Below, piece after piece: positions 42,603 to 54,479 of a stretch of 64,000 nt of DNA. The notes beneath the pieces were generated by a model. It was not told the origin of the DNA, did not search any database, and worked only from the letters and a program-made list of their open reading frames with translations. Positions within the stretch are counted from its first letter, which is position 1. Each line of letters opens with the position of its first letter. The stretch is from positions 76,139,804-76,203,803 of the forward strand of contig OW386287.2 of NCBI GenBank assembly GCA_936432065.2, given 5' to 3'. Source of the DNA: Rutpela maculata. Its lineage: Eukaryota > Arthropoda > Insecta > Coleoptera > Cerambycidae. The position numbers were made by a program, and so were the translations under genes.

Positions 42603-43876
42603 TAGTCCAGTCAACGGAGCGCTGAAATTACCAAAATCTCTAATTTGAGTGCTAATGAATGGATTTTGATGAAACCTTGTGCAATGTGTTTGTACTGACG
42701 TTAATAAAAAAGTTGAAAAAAAAAATTAGAGTAGGAAATGATCGGAAGGGGTAGAAAACACACTTTATCACGGGTTAAATAACTTGTAGAATTAGGTCAA
42801 AAATGAAAAAGAAAACAATATTTACCTTTTTTGGCCCAGAATAAGATGTGAATTTTTTTGAATGCGTATTTTTCGAGATATGGCCACTCTAAAATTCGTA
42901 AAAGTGAGGGAGGGGAAATATAAAAGCTGAAAAAAAATCTGAAAAAATTCAGGTGAATGTATCATTAAAATACAAGCCTTTTCTTTATTTGAAACCTTTT
43001 TGTAAAGTGCGTTTTCACCAAGTTTTTCCGGAAAAACATGAAAAACTACACCTTTTTTTTGAAATTGTAGCTCTTTAAAAATATGTAATTTAATAATTTC
43101 AAAAAATTCAGATGCATGCATTGAGGCCATCTAAATATTTTTTGTCTCTTGAAATTTTTTTGCAACTTGCTAATTTTCCGACAGACAATTTTTCACGATA
43201 AATAATTTACTACATTTTTTGAAAACTTTGTTAAAATTTTCAGTTTAAAAATTATATTTAAAAGTGGTATGACTATATAGGGTTTCATATTTTTTTATAA
43301 TAATATATATAAATCATGCTCATTTTTCGAATTTTCTTGTATTTTTTAATGTGCAAAAATTTAGTACATTATTTATCGTGAAAAACTGCCTGTAACTCGG
43401 AAAATTAGCAAATTACAAAAAAATTACGAGAGACAGAATATGTTTAGAAGGCCTCAATGCATACGTTTGAATTTTTTCAAATTTTTAAATTACATATACT
43501 ACCTCTTTCTTTGAAATTGTCAACGTTTTTCACGTTTTTCCTAAAAAAAACTCGGTGAAAACGCACTTTACAAAAAAGTTGCAAATACTTTTAGGAATTT
43601 TAGAGTGGCCATATCTCGAAAAATATGCATTTTTCAAAAAAATTTACAAGAGTAAAAACATCTTATTTAGGGACAAAAAAGGTAAATATATTGTTGTTTT
43701 TTTTTCATTTTTGACCTAATACAAGTTACGGAACCCGCGATAAAGGGGGTATTTTCTACCCCTTCCGATCATTTCCTACTCTAATCTTTTTTTTCAGCTT
43801 CATATTGCACAAGGCTTCATCAAAATCCATTCATTAGCACTCAAATTAGAGGTGAAACCCCCCGTTGACTGGACTA
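42603..43876. mobile_element. palindromic element, TSD TAA (copy 2)
   Basis: 1,274 bp starting TAGTCCAGTCAACGG and ending CCGTTGACTGGACTA, flanked by TAA at 42600-42602 and 43877-43879. The two arms are inverted copies meeting near 43255. The terminal 12 bp equal those of the element at 40541, but the interiors differ, so they are relatives sharing only ends. Non-coding. Confidence 0.85.
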
Positions 43877-43879
43877 TAA

Positions 43880-45149
43880 GCAAAGCAAACGACGCCCGTC
43901 GATTACTTCTTTATCTAACTGCGCATGCTCTCACATCTGACGTGGCAATGGGCGCGAATTCAAAATTTCTTAATTTAAATAATTAATTTCATTATTAAAA
44001 TGACTTTGTATTGTAAAATAAAAAAATACGGGTCAAATAAAATTTAAAACAGTACTTGAATATAAAATTTTTGAAAAATGGTCAACGACCCCCTATTTCT
44101 CTCTGTGCGTCATTAAACAAACCCGCAAATACCTAAAATTCTACGAAAAAACAAAAACAGCTACCTTTACAGATTTATTTATATAGATAAGAAAAATTAG
44201 GAATTTTATAATAAAATGAATCACATACTTACTAAAAAGTAACCTTTGAAAACAGATTAGCTCTCTCCCTGGGATGTATTTTTCTCTGATCTCCATTGCG
44301 ATGATCCATAGTGTTTATACGATATTACACTGTCTAATTCAACGTTTTACACAAATCTAAATAAAACTAGATGCAATGATGATAATATCTTAATATAAAG
44401 TAAACAACGAGATATAAAAAGTTTTATTTAACGTAGGTAGTTTTCTTTATATTATTGTCAATTAAATAATTCTAACAGACTCATGTAGGTACGTACCTAC
44501 TCTGTTTATAAATAAAATGCGTGCAATTTATAACTTTAAGCGGCTTTTCACTCTACACTCCGCGCAATATAGATTCAAATTTTAAAATCAAAACTGACAG
44601 TTTGTAACAATGTTTATCTTATGATTATTTTCTTTAAACTGGATTAGATGTAGAAAGATATGTATACTGAATGGAATGAACGCGCGGAAGTCTAAGCATT
44701 TATATAGTATCATAATGATATCGTATGGCTGTATCCTAATTTATCTCTTATGATGACTTTCAAAAACAAATTTAAATAATGATATCTGATAGATCATTCA
44801 AAACAATAAAAAATCCTCGTAGTAAATTGTATTAATTTTGACATTCCCCCAAACATCTCGCTTCACAGCTACAGCTTCGATGGAAATTAAACTAAACGTT
44901 TTTTTTAATTCAAAGTGATTTCACAAATATAGAATAGTATACACACATAAACTCATCAAACATATTACCTATAGTATTGGTAAATGACTTCTTTTCTATC
45001 ACACAATATAATACTACTCCGAATTCGAAATTAATATTTTGCCTCTACACCTGCACCACAGATCCGTCCTCCGACGGTACTATTAAATATTATGCCTTTG
45101 ACTTTTTTTCTTCTTCTTATTCATAACGTCTTTCCAGGCGGTTTGTGGT
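43880..45149. other. intergenic, nothing supported
   Basis: AT-rich with no supported feature. Confidence 0.3.
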
Positions 45150-45302
45150 TCACGAATTATTCCAGTTGGTCTGCACCCGCTGTATAGCACGTATAGCGGC
45201 ATCGCGCAATTTGTCGTGGTTGTCTGTTAGGCGCACAACCTCATTAAACCACTTTCCCATCAGCTCTTTGGTGATATCCCACACAGCACTCGATATCCTT
45301 TG
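45150..45302 (-). pseudogene. unrecognised coding-like fragment
   Basis: On the minus strand about 50 codons read as plausible protein (WDITKELMGKWFNEVV, then RLTDNHDKLRDAAIRAIQRV) and stop at 45150. The composition is that of a helical protein and less AT-biased than the surroundings. I do not recognise a family; it may be the end of a broken TE gene. Confidence 0.25.
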
Positions 45303-45446
45303 GACAAGCAATGGCCATACTTAGAGGATAAGCAAGACATCCTGTAGACGTCTTAAACTGGGTTACTTTAGATTTAGGACCTCCTGTGGATACCTTTTGA
45401 GACTAATTGAGATTGTTAGTGTTAGTTAATCACTGATATTAAGAAA

Positions 45447-45650
45447 TCACAGGTAACGACTGTTAGTAAAGTTGGAAGAAAAGCGTGACGTGATCACGAC
45501 TTTCCGTATTTCGTTCCCTTGCCGTGCTCTTGCCAATATATCTTTCACGATATTTACTTTGAGTCGATTATTGTCTGCGTCTGTTAATACATATATTAAC
45601 ACGTAAAGCAAGCGATCCCGTGCCTTAGCGTCGTTAGATACGCATTTCAC
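45447..45650 (-). pseudogene. unrecognised coding-like fragment
   Basis: 67 codons on the minus strand (ARDRLLYVLIYVLTDADNNR...VKDILARARQGNE). It lies upstream, on the same strand, of the fragment at 45150-45302 and has similar composition, so both may come from one broken gene. No domain is recognised. Confidence 0.2.
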
Positions 45651-45659
45651 ACTATTTAG

Positions 45660-46343
45660 GTATTTATGTAAATATCTTTATGCATGTCTTTTATTGACTG
45701 GCGATGCGATGTGGCGATTGGGGGCAGGGTCGTGACGGAATATTTTTGTTATAATACCAGAAGTAACTAACTACCAAAACCATGCGTGAAAATATTTTAT
45801 GTGAATAAATATACTAGCAATTTTATTGCAAATATTGAGCATTTACGTTTCGGCATGAAATATGAATAAAAATATGGAATTCGACATAAAGCAAATGAAA
45901 ATATTTTTAAAAAACATCCTTATATATTACCTATAAAACAACAACAAAAGATACCATTAAGAAATAAATTTACCATTTCAAATTAACAAAAATTCGTGTA
46001 AAATAAACATAAACATAAATATAAACAAGAAATTTATTGATGCTTCCGAAATGTTAATGTTTGTACAACTTTACAAAAATATCCTATTATCAAGTTCTAT
46101 TCAAAACCTAGTGCTTTTGCTTTATTACCAATCCATACATTAGGTTATTTGGATAAAGAAATCATAATATATATATTATACATATTATGCATATCTGTGG
46201 CAGCACGGATTACCAAAGTAGCTAATTCACCATTCACCATCTATCGGCGCTTAGGGAACGATTAACAATTTCTCCCGTACATCGTATTATGAAAGTCGTA
46301 ATCACATCACGTTTTAAATTCACTGATATAAGAAAATCACAGT
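45660..46343. other. intergenic, nothing supported
   Basis: AT-rich; no feature supported. Confidence 0.3.
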
Positions 46344-46827
46344 AACGATTTACGTTGTGATTGAAAAATCACGATATCGCCCATCACTAGAGATTGTCCA
46401 TGGATATCTTTAATGGGATAGCCCATGGTTGTCCATAGGAAGAGAAAAGGACCAATTTAAATTAAAATCTAGACAACCTACAGACTCTTAAGTTGTCCAA
46501 ATTTTAACCTAAATTGGACCCTTTTTCTTCCTAAAATATAATGATTGCTATAGGTGTAGATAACAATTTAAAATTCTGGGTATACAACGATTTACGTTGT
46601 GATTGAAAAATCACGATATCGCCCATCACTAGAGATTGTCCATGGATGTCTTTAATGGGATAGCCCATGGTTGTCCATAGGAAGAGAAAAGGACCAATTT
46701 AAATTAAAATCTAGACAACCTACAGACTCTTAAGTTGTCCAAATTTTAACCTAAATTGGACCCTTTTTCTTCCTAAAATATAATGATTGCTATAGGTGTA
46801 GATAACAATTTAAAATTCTGGGTATAC
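46344..46827. repeat. 242-bp tandem duplication
   Basis: 46344-46585 is repeated at 46586-46827; I see one difference (GGATATCTT versus GGATGTCTT). Each copy contains an internal inverted repeat (GGAAGA..AAAGG..CCAATTTA against TAAATTGG..CCCTTTTTCTTCC), so the unit is probably a palindromic MITE that duplicated together with its flank. Confidence 0.9.
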
Positions 46828-47878
46828 TCACCCTCCCTTGCATAATAAATGAATCTCATATTTTAAAAAAATAAATTTTCATAAAATATGCATTTGCAAG
46901 ATGTGCATTTCCTGTGTAGTGGATATACTACACAACCTGTAATTTCTGGCTTTTGGGCAATAGTCACTGCTGATTAGGTGAGTAACGCAACAGAAGTAAT
47001 TTGCAACTTGCAAGGAGAGCCATCTACTATGACTTTTGAAACTAGCGCTAAGAACGAGTTATCCAATATGTAAATATATAGGTATCCAATTTACCTATAT
47101 AGTACAGTAAAAACAGGGTTTGAACTGCCTGTAAAAATTAGTCCGTTCATAAAAATTTGGTTATAACTCCTATTCGACACGTAGTTTAAGAATCCAAAGA
47201 ATCCCCAAAGATTGGAGGTGGAAATTAGGTTTTTGGGGGGAGCAAGGGGTGAGAAATTTGTGGAAATCTACTTTTTTGAAAGTATGTGTGGGGAATCGTT
47301 TTTTATGTTATTTTGCATGCTGAATCGAATGAGACCAAAATCAAGTCTATAGGATCAACCCTTAATGAATAAAAAATTATTCTAATAATAAAAATACGAT
47401 AAAACGTAAGAGATTTTATTAGAAAGGAAAAAAAAGATATACAGTATTAATGTAGTACTACAAAATTTTTATATGAAGTATGTAGTACTTGGTAATAAGT
47501 ATTTTATTCATCGACCATGTTATACTCTTCGCTAGTGACGTCATCAAAGTCTATATCTTCATCAAAGGCCTATGTTGATATGGGTAACACGTCTGAGGAA
47601 ACTGTAATATACTATATATTCAACTCAAACTTGTATCTCAGTTTAAAGTAACTCATTTCAAAATCGTAAATTGAAACTTGTACGTCTTTTTGTTCTTTTT
47701 TTTTTGACGACAAGACTTCCAAACAATACCTGCATTAATAAGGAAATTAGATTGATAAATAATATGATATTAATATTTCATTGAAATTTAGCATACGTAA
47801 ATCCTAAGGTATTGGTCACTTGTATTTACATTTACAATGAAGATACATTGGCATTATTGCTTTGTTTGTAGTCCTTCA
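46828..47878. other. intergenic, nothing supported
   Basis: AT-rich; no feature supported. Confidence 0.3.
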
Positions 47879-48398
47879 TAGACTGGCGGTATATGACCAG
47901 TCAGGTGCAACGTTTTTAAAATGCAGGCCAACCATATGTATGAATAAAATTACCATGAATATGCCAGAAACGCAAATTTTAGGCAGTCGTCGCGTGCAGA
48001 AAGGTATGCAAATCGATTTTTTTGTTTTCTTTTAATTTTAAAATGGATGTCAATAGTGCCAAACGAAAAGCCTTGAAAAAAAATCCAAAATCAAAATCAT
48101 CCCAAATCATGAACACCAAAAAATTTTACGATTTAATGTGCGCATCAAAAGTTGTTTTGCGCGCGGAAACTGCATGCCAATGAATTTTCGCTGGATTCTT
48201 TTCGTTTGGCACTATTGGCATCCATTTTAAAATAAAAAAGCACACACACAAAAATCGATTTGCACACCCTTCTGCACGCGACGACTGCCTAAAATTTGCG
48301 TTTCTTCTTACCATGAATACATGGTAATTTCATTCATATATACGATTGGCATGCATTTTAAAAACGTTGCACCTGACTGGTCATGTAGCGCCAGTCTA
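47879..48398. mobile_element. palindromic element, TSD TCA
   Basis: 520 bp starting TAGACTGGCG and ending CGCCAGTCTA, flanked by TCA at 47876-47878 and 48399-48401. The arms run nearly to the centre (left arm includes GGCAGTCGTCGCGTGCAGAA; its complement is near 48280). Non-coding; a short minus-strand frame inside is a consequence of the palindrome. Confidence 0.85.
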
Positions 48399-48401
48399 TC
48401 A

Positions 48402-49247
48402 TGCAGAGGTGTATTTATCGGAAAAACAGTTATATATATTACTATCCTCTTTACATATTTTTGTGCCACAAAAATTGTTAATATTAGTGGTGATAATATA
48501 AATTTCGTATTTTATTTACTGCAGGTTTCTATCTTTCATATTCATATAGGTTATCATTATTCTGGTTGTTATTAGGACCATATTTTATAAGTAATGGTCT
48601 TCGACTAATAAAATTAATTCTGTCACAATGAAAATGTAATGTAAATATAAACTAAATAAAAAAATTTCTCATTTGTACTTTAAGTGAATCATGTTTTTGG
48701 GGCCTACATTAGCCCAACAAGTTGACCTATAGATGGCCCTAGGGATAACCTTTGGTTGTTCCTATATTGGTTTTATATGGGACATCAACAACCCTAAAGG
48801 CTATCCTATAGATATTCATATAGGTTATCCAGTGGATATCCCTATTCTGGCTGTTATTAGAACCAAAAGATAACCATCGAACTTCCTATCAGCGCGACGT
48901 CCCTAATGAACAATCCATTTCTAGGATATATGGGATAATTTCAGGATGTCCCGGGGTCATCCTGTGCTATGTGGGATTATCCATACATTCATGATATCTG
49001 GTTTTTCCTGAACTATCAACCGTTCTATATTGTTCTCTTTCCAGTCGGTGTGGTCAATAAATGAGAGGATTCGAGAGAATACGATGCTGAAGAATCGATT
49101 TTGGAGACGTATTTCTTGGAGAATGAAGGTATTAGTGCGAGGGGCCGTGCAGGGAATTCGTAATAAACGTCTCTAGATGCACACCAAATTTTTCTCAACT
49201 GGAAAGTTACCGATCTTACTATCTGTATTCTCATATTCGTAGCAGGA
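48402..49247. other. intergenic with short palindromes
   Basis: No gene. 48700-48960 is rich in short inverted motifs (GGATATCC, GGTTATC, TAACCT) and may be a decayed MITE. Confidence 0.3.
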
Positions 49248-49556
49248 GTGTCGCTATGGGGGGACGCCCCCCCAATATCGTGATCGAGTTGGAAAATTCA
49301 AGCTTCAGTTGGGAGAATTCGGGAAAAATTTCATCCCTCCGCTCATCAATTTTTATTTTCGAAGGAATTTTTTTTATTGTGGTTCGAGTTGGGAAATTCA
49401 AGCTTCAGGATGGAGAATTCGAGAAAAATTCCACTCCCCCGCTCATCAATTTTCATTTTGGAGAAATTTTTTTTGAGGAGTTGGGAAAATTTCTGTAATG
49501 AGAGTGGGGAATTATTAACATCCCCCCCCCCCCCCAGAAAAAACCTAGCAACGCCC
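49248..49556. mobile_element. MITE with G/C-run ends, internal duplication
   Basis: It starts GTGTCGCTATGGGGGGACGC and ends in a C-run followed by GAAAAAACCTAGCAACGCCC, an imperfect inverted match. The interior holds two copies of about 105 bp, each with AAATTCAAGCTTCAG and CCGCTCATCAATTTT. Related pieces are at 3290-3580 and 58.3-58.5 kb. Open frames across it are not credible genes. Confidence 0.5.
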
Positions 49557-49561
49557 TGATT

Positions 49562-49807
49562 CGCAGTCGCCAGTATTGTTCACAAGGGCTCTAAGGCATT
49601 CCATCTTGTTGACTACCTCACAGCCACCTCTCCTTAATATGTCTGGGTGGTTATCATTATTTGCTCGATCTACAATCACAATCTTCATTGTAATTTACGC
49701 TTAGACCATAAACATACCATATTGTCTGCAGCCTGTCCAACAGGTGTATGAGCTCGCCCTTGCTTGCTGCAATTAAGGTGGTATCATCTGCAAATCTTAA
49801 GTTAGAG
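49562..49807 (-). pseudogene. CR1/RTE-like LINE, downstream part (antisense)
   Basis: The minus strand reads NLRFADDTTLIAASKGELIH, the RT catalytic box in the form FADD, and then, after a frame change, IVIVDRANN and a further LRALVNNTGDCE. It continues the RT fragment at 50935-51393, from which it was separated by insertion of the plus-strand LINE between them. Confidence 0.75.
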
Positions 49808-50934
49808 CAGCTATGGAGGCAATGCTGGACTTACTTCATCTGCATTTTCATTAGGGAAGGAGGCAGCACTTGCCTTAAGGTTGCATCAGGCACTTAAATT
49901 CAGACCAGGCGACCTGGTTGGTCACTTAAGAATTCTGGAGCTAATCTAATTCGAATCCATGACCAAACTCACTGACTCAATGCCTATCAAGCATGATTTT
50001 GACCGCCCGTTTGATGTGCTGATTGAAAGCCGTCAAGCGAGCAGAGTCGAAGTACTACGGTTGGAGAAAGAGTCACACAACTGGTACACAGATGGCTCCA
50101 AGATGGATGGAGGGGTTGGTGTGGGCGTAGCAGGGCCTAAATGCAGGCTATCTAAAGCCCTTGGTAACACCCCAACAATCTTCCAGGCAGAAATCATGTT
50201 ATAGATTAATGTGCCCAGGAATGCCTAAATAGAGGCACTCGAAAGGATCTATATACTTTCAGATAGCTAGGCAGCATTAAAGACCCTCAGGTCCTTCGAG
50301 TCAAAAATTGCCTGGGAATGCAGGCAATCCCTCAAGCAACTAGCAAAAAACAACAAAGTTACCTTGATGTGGGTGCCAGGGCATGAGGGAATAGAAGGCA
50401 ACGAATTGGCTGATAGTCTCGCAAGAAAAGATTGAAGCCCCATTTTTGGACCCGAGCCGTTCTGTCTAAGGGACATATAACGGAGGAGGTTCTAAAATGG
50501 AAAAAGGGACAAAAGAAGTCCTACTGGAGGCCAAAGACGAGCGAAAAGGTGTATAACCTATTCAACAAAGAATGCCACAAAGCTTCTCGAACTTGAAAAG
50601 TCCGATCTAAGGCTGATTGCAGGCCTTCTAACTGGTCATTGCCCCTTGAGATAATCTCAAGAACATGGGCATGGCAGAAGATGACAAATGCAGATACTGT
50701 GAAGCTGCAACTGAAACTGCGGAACATATACTTTGTGAATGCAAGGTACTAATCCGCATTAGGCTAAAGTACCTAGAACAGGTGGAATTAACGCCTGAAC
50801 ACATAGGGAAATTATCTCCCAGGAAAATCGCAAGCTTTGCAAAAAGTCTTGGAATTCTGGCTAACAACTAGTTGCAGGATAATTCACAAAAGACTTTTAG
50901 GTCGAAGTGTAGAAAGGCCAACCCAGGGCCAATC
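49808..50934 (+). pseudogene. I-like LINE, 3' part: RNase H and zinc-finger-like tail
   Basis: In shifting frames: FSLGKEAALALRLHQALKF (49845), the RNase H motifs YTDGSKMDGG (50083), TPTIFQAE (50172), LSDS, and MWVPGHEGIEGNELADSLAR (50370), then LIAGLLTGHCPLR and the Cys/His cluster CRYCEAA...AEHILCEC (50691-50740). Several stops interrupt it. The 3' end has a 7-base tandem tail AATCTAC repeated about three times (50930-50950). It has inserted into the antisense LINE on either side. Confidence 0.75.
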
Positions 50935-51393
50935 TACAATCTACAATCTAGTTCCGCCTATAGCTACTTTACTCTGTCAGTCCTCCAGCACATATCGCAT
51001 TACGTGTTCACTATAGATGTTGAAGGAGATTGATGACAGAACATAACTGCCTGACGCCTTTGCCGACTTTACATTTATCAGTTAGTATTATCTACTTTCA
51101 CCAAAGCAGAATTTTCTTTATACAAGTCAGCGGACCATTAATCCCAGATGTTTGGATGTGCCCATCTTCAATAATGCAGTTCACAGTTTTTCCCATTCCG
51201 CATTGTCAAGATCCCTACAGTTGTCTATGAAACAAAAGTACATAAGCACATAATATTCTCTTGCCTTCTCGATAAATTGTCGCAAATTCACTATTTGCTG
51301 TCTGGCACCGCGTCCTTTAATAAAACATGTTTGCCCAGGAACCACTAACCAAGACAGGCAATTGTGAATTCTGTAATGAAGAAAATACAGCAT
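50935..51393 (-). pseudogene. CR1/RTE-like LINE, upstream part (antisense)
   Basis: The minus strand reads LVVPGQTCFIKGRGARQQIV, LRQFIEKAREYYVLMYFCFI and DNAEWEKL, matching the RT finger and motif A region of RTE/CR1-like LINEs, followed by SFNIYSEHVMRYVLED and AIGGTRL near 50950. The next expected residues are in 49562-49807. Stops and frame shifts show it is dead. The motif A aspartates are changed (FIDNCRDLDN). Confidence 0.75.
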
Positions 51394-51439
51394 TATTTTA
51401 CTAGCGTGTGGTATTAGTGCCAGTAATCTGTAGTTATCA

Positions 51440-53815
51440 CGATTATTTTATTTCATTTGCAAATGGACGCGACATGAAGCTAGAACATTTCTTTAAAAAG
51501 TTTTGTATTCTCAATGTGGAAAAAAGACAGATATAGTTTTTATGATCCCATCTTCACAAGATAGCTATCTTTTATATACAGTTGACACAAAAATAGAACA
51601 GTGCGATTGTCCAACTGATGCAGGAGGCAAATTCTGTAAGCATCTCTGCGCAGTTTACAACGCAGGTGTTAATTTGCTAACCACTCCAAATTTGTTATTA
51701 GTCCATTTGCTGAGAATACTTCTGTATGTCATTCATTTACCAGAGATTCACCCATTTGGGTATTGTTCGTAATCGTGTAGTGATGGGAAAAAAATTGAGT
51801 GATGGTCTGTGCGAGTGGCCATTTTGGAAAATGACGCCATCGTTAATGCTTATTGAAAATGCACTGCATAAACACGTGATGTGTCATTTTACACGTCACG
51901 TTGAAGACATTAAAAAAACGTTTTAACAAAAATTGAAATATATAAAACTGAATTGTTCAGGTACTGGAATATTATTTTGAAGACAATTACTCTTCTTAGA
52001 GACCTTGTTCAGAGTGATCGCGAGGGAAATTGGCTACTGCATTTTCATACTGTCCAAAAACTATTACCACTATTCGCAGCTTTCGATCGTATGAATTATT
52101 TGCGATGGGGATCAGTATATTTAGAAAATGCAAGAGAGTTAAAAGAAAAACCACCAGAAGTGTACGAAAAGTTTATGGAAGGGGCTTTTGTACTTCAAAG
52201 ATCTACAAATAGCTTCACGGCTGTCGCTGCCGATATATGCCTAGAGCAAACAATAAATAGATCCAAGAAGAGTGTTTCTGGTGTTATTGGAATAACTCGA
52301 AAAAAAAATAACAGTGAACAGAAAGAGAATTAATATTCCAGGAAATTCTTGCCATAAGTAATATGTACAGGAATGTTACCAATGTTACCAGAGAATTATG
52401 AACTAAGAGCACACCATGAGTCATGATCAATTATATCAAATAATATGGAAAGTAAGATTGTGATGAATTTCATTACAGATAATGAAAACCTTTTTTCTCC
52501 AGGGGCAAAAGAACTGAGAAACATTGTTACGGAACAGACAGTTGAAGATGCTGTGAAAAATAAGTTACTACAGGTCTTCGCTATAGGAAATGAAGCGTAT
52601 GAAACATTTAGGAAAGACAGATTCATCGATAAGAAAGCTAATATTTCAGATACCATCCATAGGATGAATTTATCACCTATTAATAGCATTATCACAGAGA
52701 AACAGACTGTAAAAAGCAAGACACCTAAAAAAAAACAAGCTACGGCTCAACGTACTATTCAACTAGCTATTAATGAACTGTTCAAATATGAGATCGTTGA
52801 CATTTTTTTCCGTTTCGATGAAAACGGATTCTTTACAAAGACAAACGAGAGCACACTATCCTCAGAACTTGAAAAGGTATTAACCGAAATAGATGGCAAT
52901 TCAGCAAACTTCAAATCTTGCAAATTGTTATATTGTGGATTTCGTGTCTTGCACAAGATTTCTCTGAAAGATTTAAAAACATTTGGAGATTTCTGCGAGG
53001 CTTCATATGTGAAAAATATTATAGCAGCAAGAATTAACTTCATATTTGATTCTTACTTTGATAAGTCGCCAAAGAGTTTCGAACGAATTCGTTGTGGTAC
53101 ATATGGATCAACCAATCATTCTATTAAAAATACAAAACCTCCTCTACAAAAACACAAATTTTGGTCTTCTAGTTCTAACAAAGTCAAACTTCAAGACTAT
53201 TTCAAATCGTATCTACTAGAAAAATACAGCAATATATGGCCAAATATGCTGTAGTGTAACATCTTTTCCTAACCCAACCACATGCATGTCCATATAGCAA
53301 ACCAATTTAAGACAATCCCAAGAAGAACTACAATTTGCCATGTTAGAGGAGGCAGATTCCCCATACTAAACATGCAACAAACAGAGAGTATCAGAGAGTG
53401 ATGGTATTATCGAATGATATAGACGTGCTGGTTCTTCTGTTATATCATTGGACTACCTTCAAGAATGTTGGATTGAAGGAATTGTGGATTCGTCTAGATG
53501 TTGGAGCTACGACGCGTCAAGTTCCCGTTCATATAGTGGCTGAACGAATTGCAATATGCCATGTACTTCCTGCTTTATACTTCCTAACTTAGTCAGACTG
53601 CACTAGCAAAGTAGATACAAAACATGCTGGAATGGTAACTACACCACCCAAAACATTTCTCACAAACTTCGGAATTCCTGCGAATGAAGTAATGGAACAG
53701 TCAATACAATTAACAGAAAAATATCTCGTACATGTTTTGAACAAGGATCAGTTTGTAAAACAATGGATGAATTATGAATGTTTCTTTACACACATGGGAA
53801 AGGCATTTCCATAGA
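51440..53815 (+). pseudogene. repeat-borne SWIM plus family P protein, copy 2
   Basis: The least decayed copy in length. A SWIM-type zinc finger (CDCPTDAGGKFCKHLCAVY, CxC...CxH) is at about 51602-51658. After frame shifts, a 126-codon frame (51953-52333) has REGNWLLHFHTV and AFVLQRSTNSFTAVAADICL; a 269-codon frame (52445-53254) runs through FGDFCEASYVKN and INFIFDSYFDKSPKSFE; 53398-53592 carries LSNDIDVLVLLLYHWTTF, the acidic DxDVL motif, and HVLPALYFL; 53632-53814 the following helical part. The Cys-rich tail is missing. In intact relatives these are one protein. Function is unknown; SWIM fingers are typical of transposase-related proteins. Confidence 0.65.
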
Positions 53816-53816
53816 G

Positions 53817-53833
53817 ACCCCCCCCCCCCCCCA
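53817..53833. repeat. poly-C tract
   Basis: A run of C with one A at its right end, immediately after the copy 2 relic. Confidence 0.85.
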
Positions 53834-54479
53834 CCAACCAGTGCATCAATTAGACCACACATTTCAAGGCCTACTACAATACACATTTATACGAAAATGT
53901 AAAATTATATGACTCCTATACGATTATCATATCACATTTACTGGATATTTTGAATGTGTGCTGCATCCACTTGGCAAATCCACATTGTTTGGTTATAGAA
54001 TAAGGAACTAGTAGTTCTCTTTTCTGTGATGATTGGTTCTCTTGCATAACTTCCATACGCGTCCTCAATTGCCTTATTTCACTCTGTTAATTGGTAAAAT
54101 TTATTTTCAACTCCCTTTCAGTTAAACATCTCACGGCAAGTAGTAGTCCTTATATATCTGCTAATTTCATTCAGCAGTGGAAACGAGGCCATCTTGGCCA
54201 GAGAAATTGGAACTTCTTTGATAACAGCAAAGTTTGGAGCAGATTTTGCCTCTTTGACATTCAAGAGAAAGGACAGAATACTTCCATTGGCGACAATAAA
54301 CAGCAGCATAAGAATCGTCGCCTTAAATATTCCAATCAATCCATTGCTGCTGTTTCAAAGAAAGTGAGTAACAAAGCAATGTGACGAAGATTTGAAAAAG
54401 TACCTGACGTACGAACTAACTCCTTACCCGCTCTCGTTATTCACCGCAGAAGGATTATGAAAGGGTTCAAAATCAACAT
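53834..54479. other. intergenic or far-decayed part of copy 3
   Basis: Open frames on both strands at 54091-54384 overlap each other. The minus-strand FNEISRYIRTT-like reading may reflect an inverted piece of family P, but I cannot show it. No firm feature. Confidence 0.25.
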
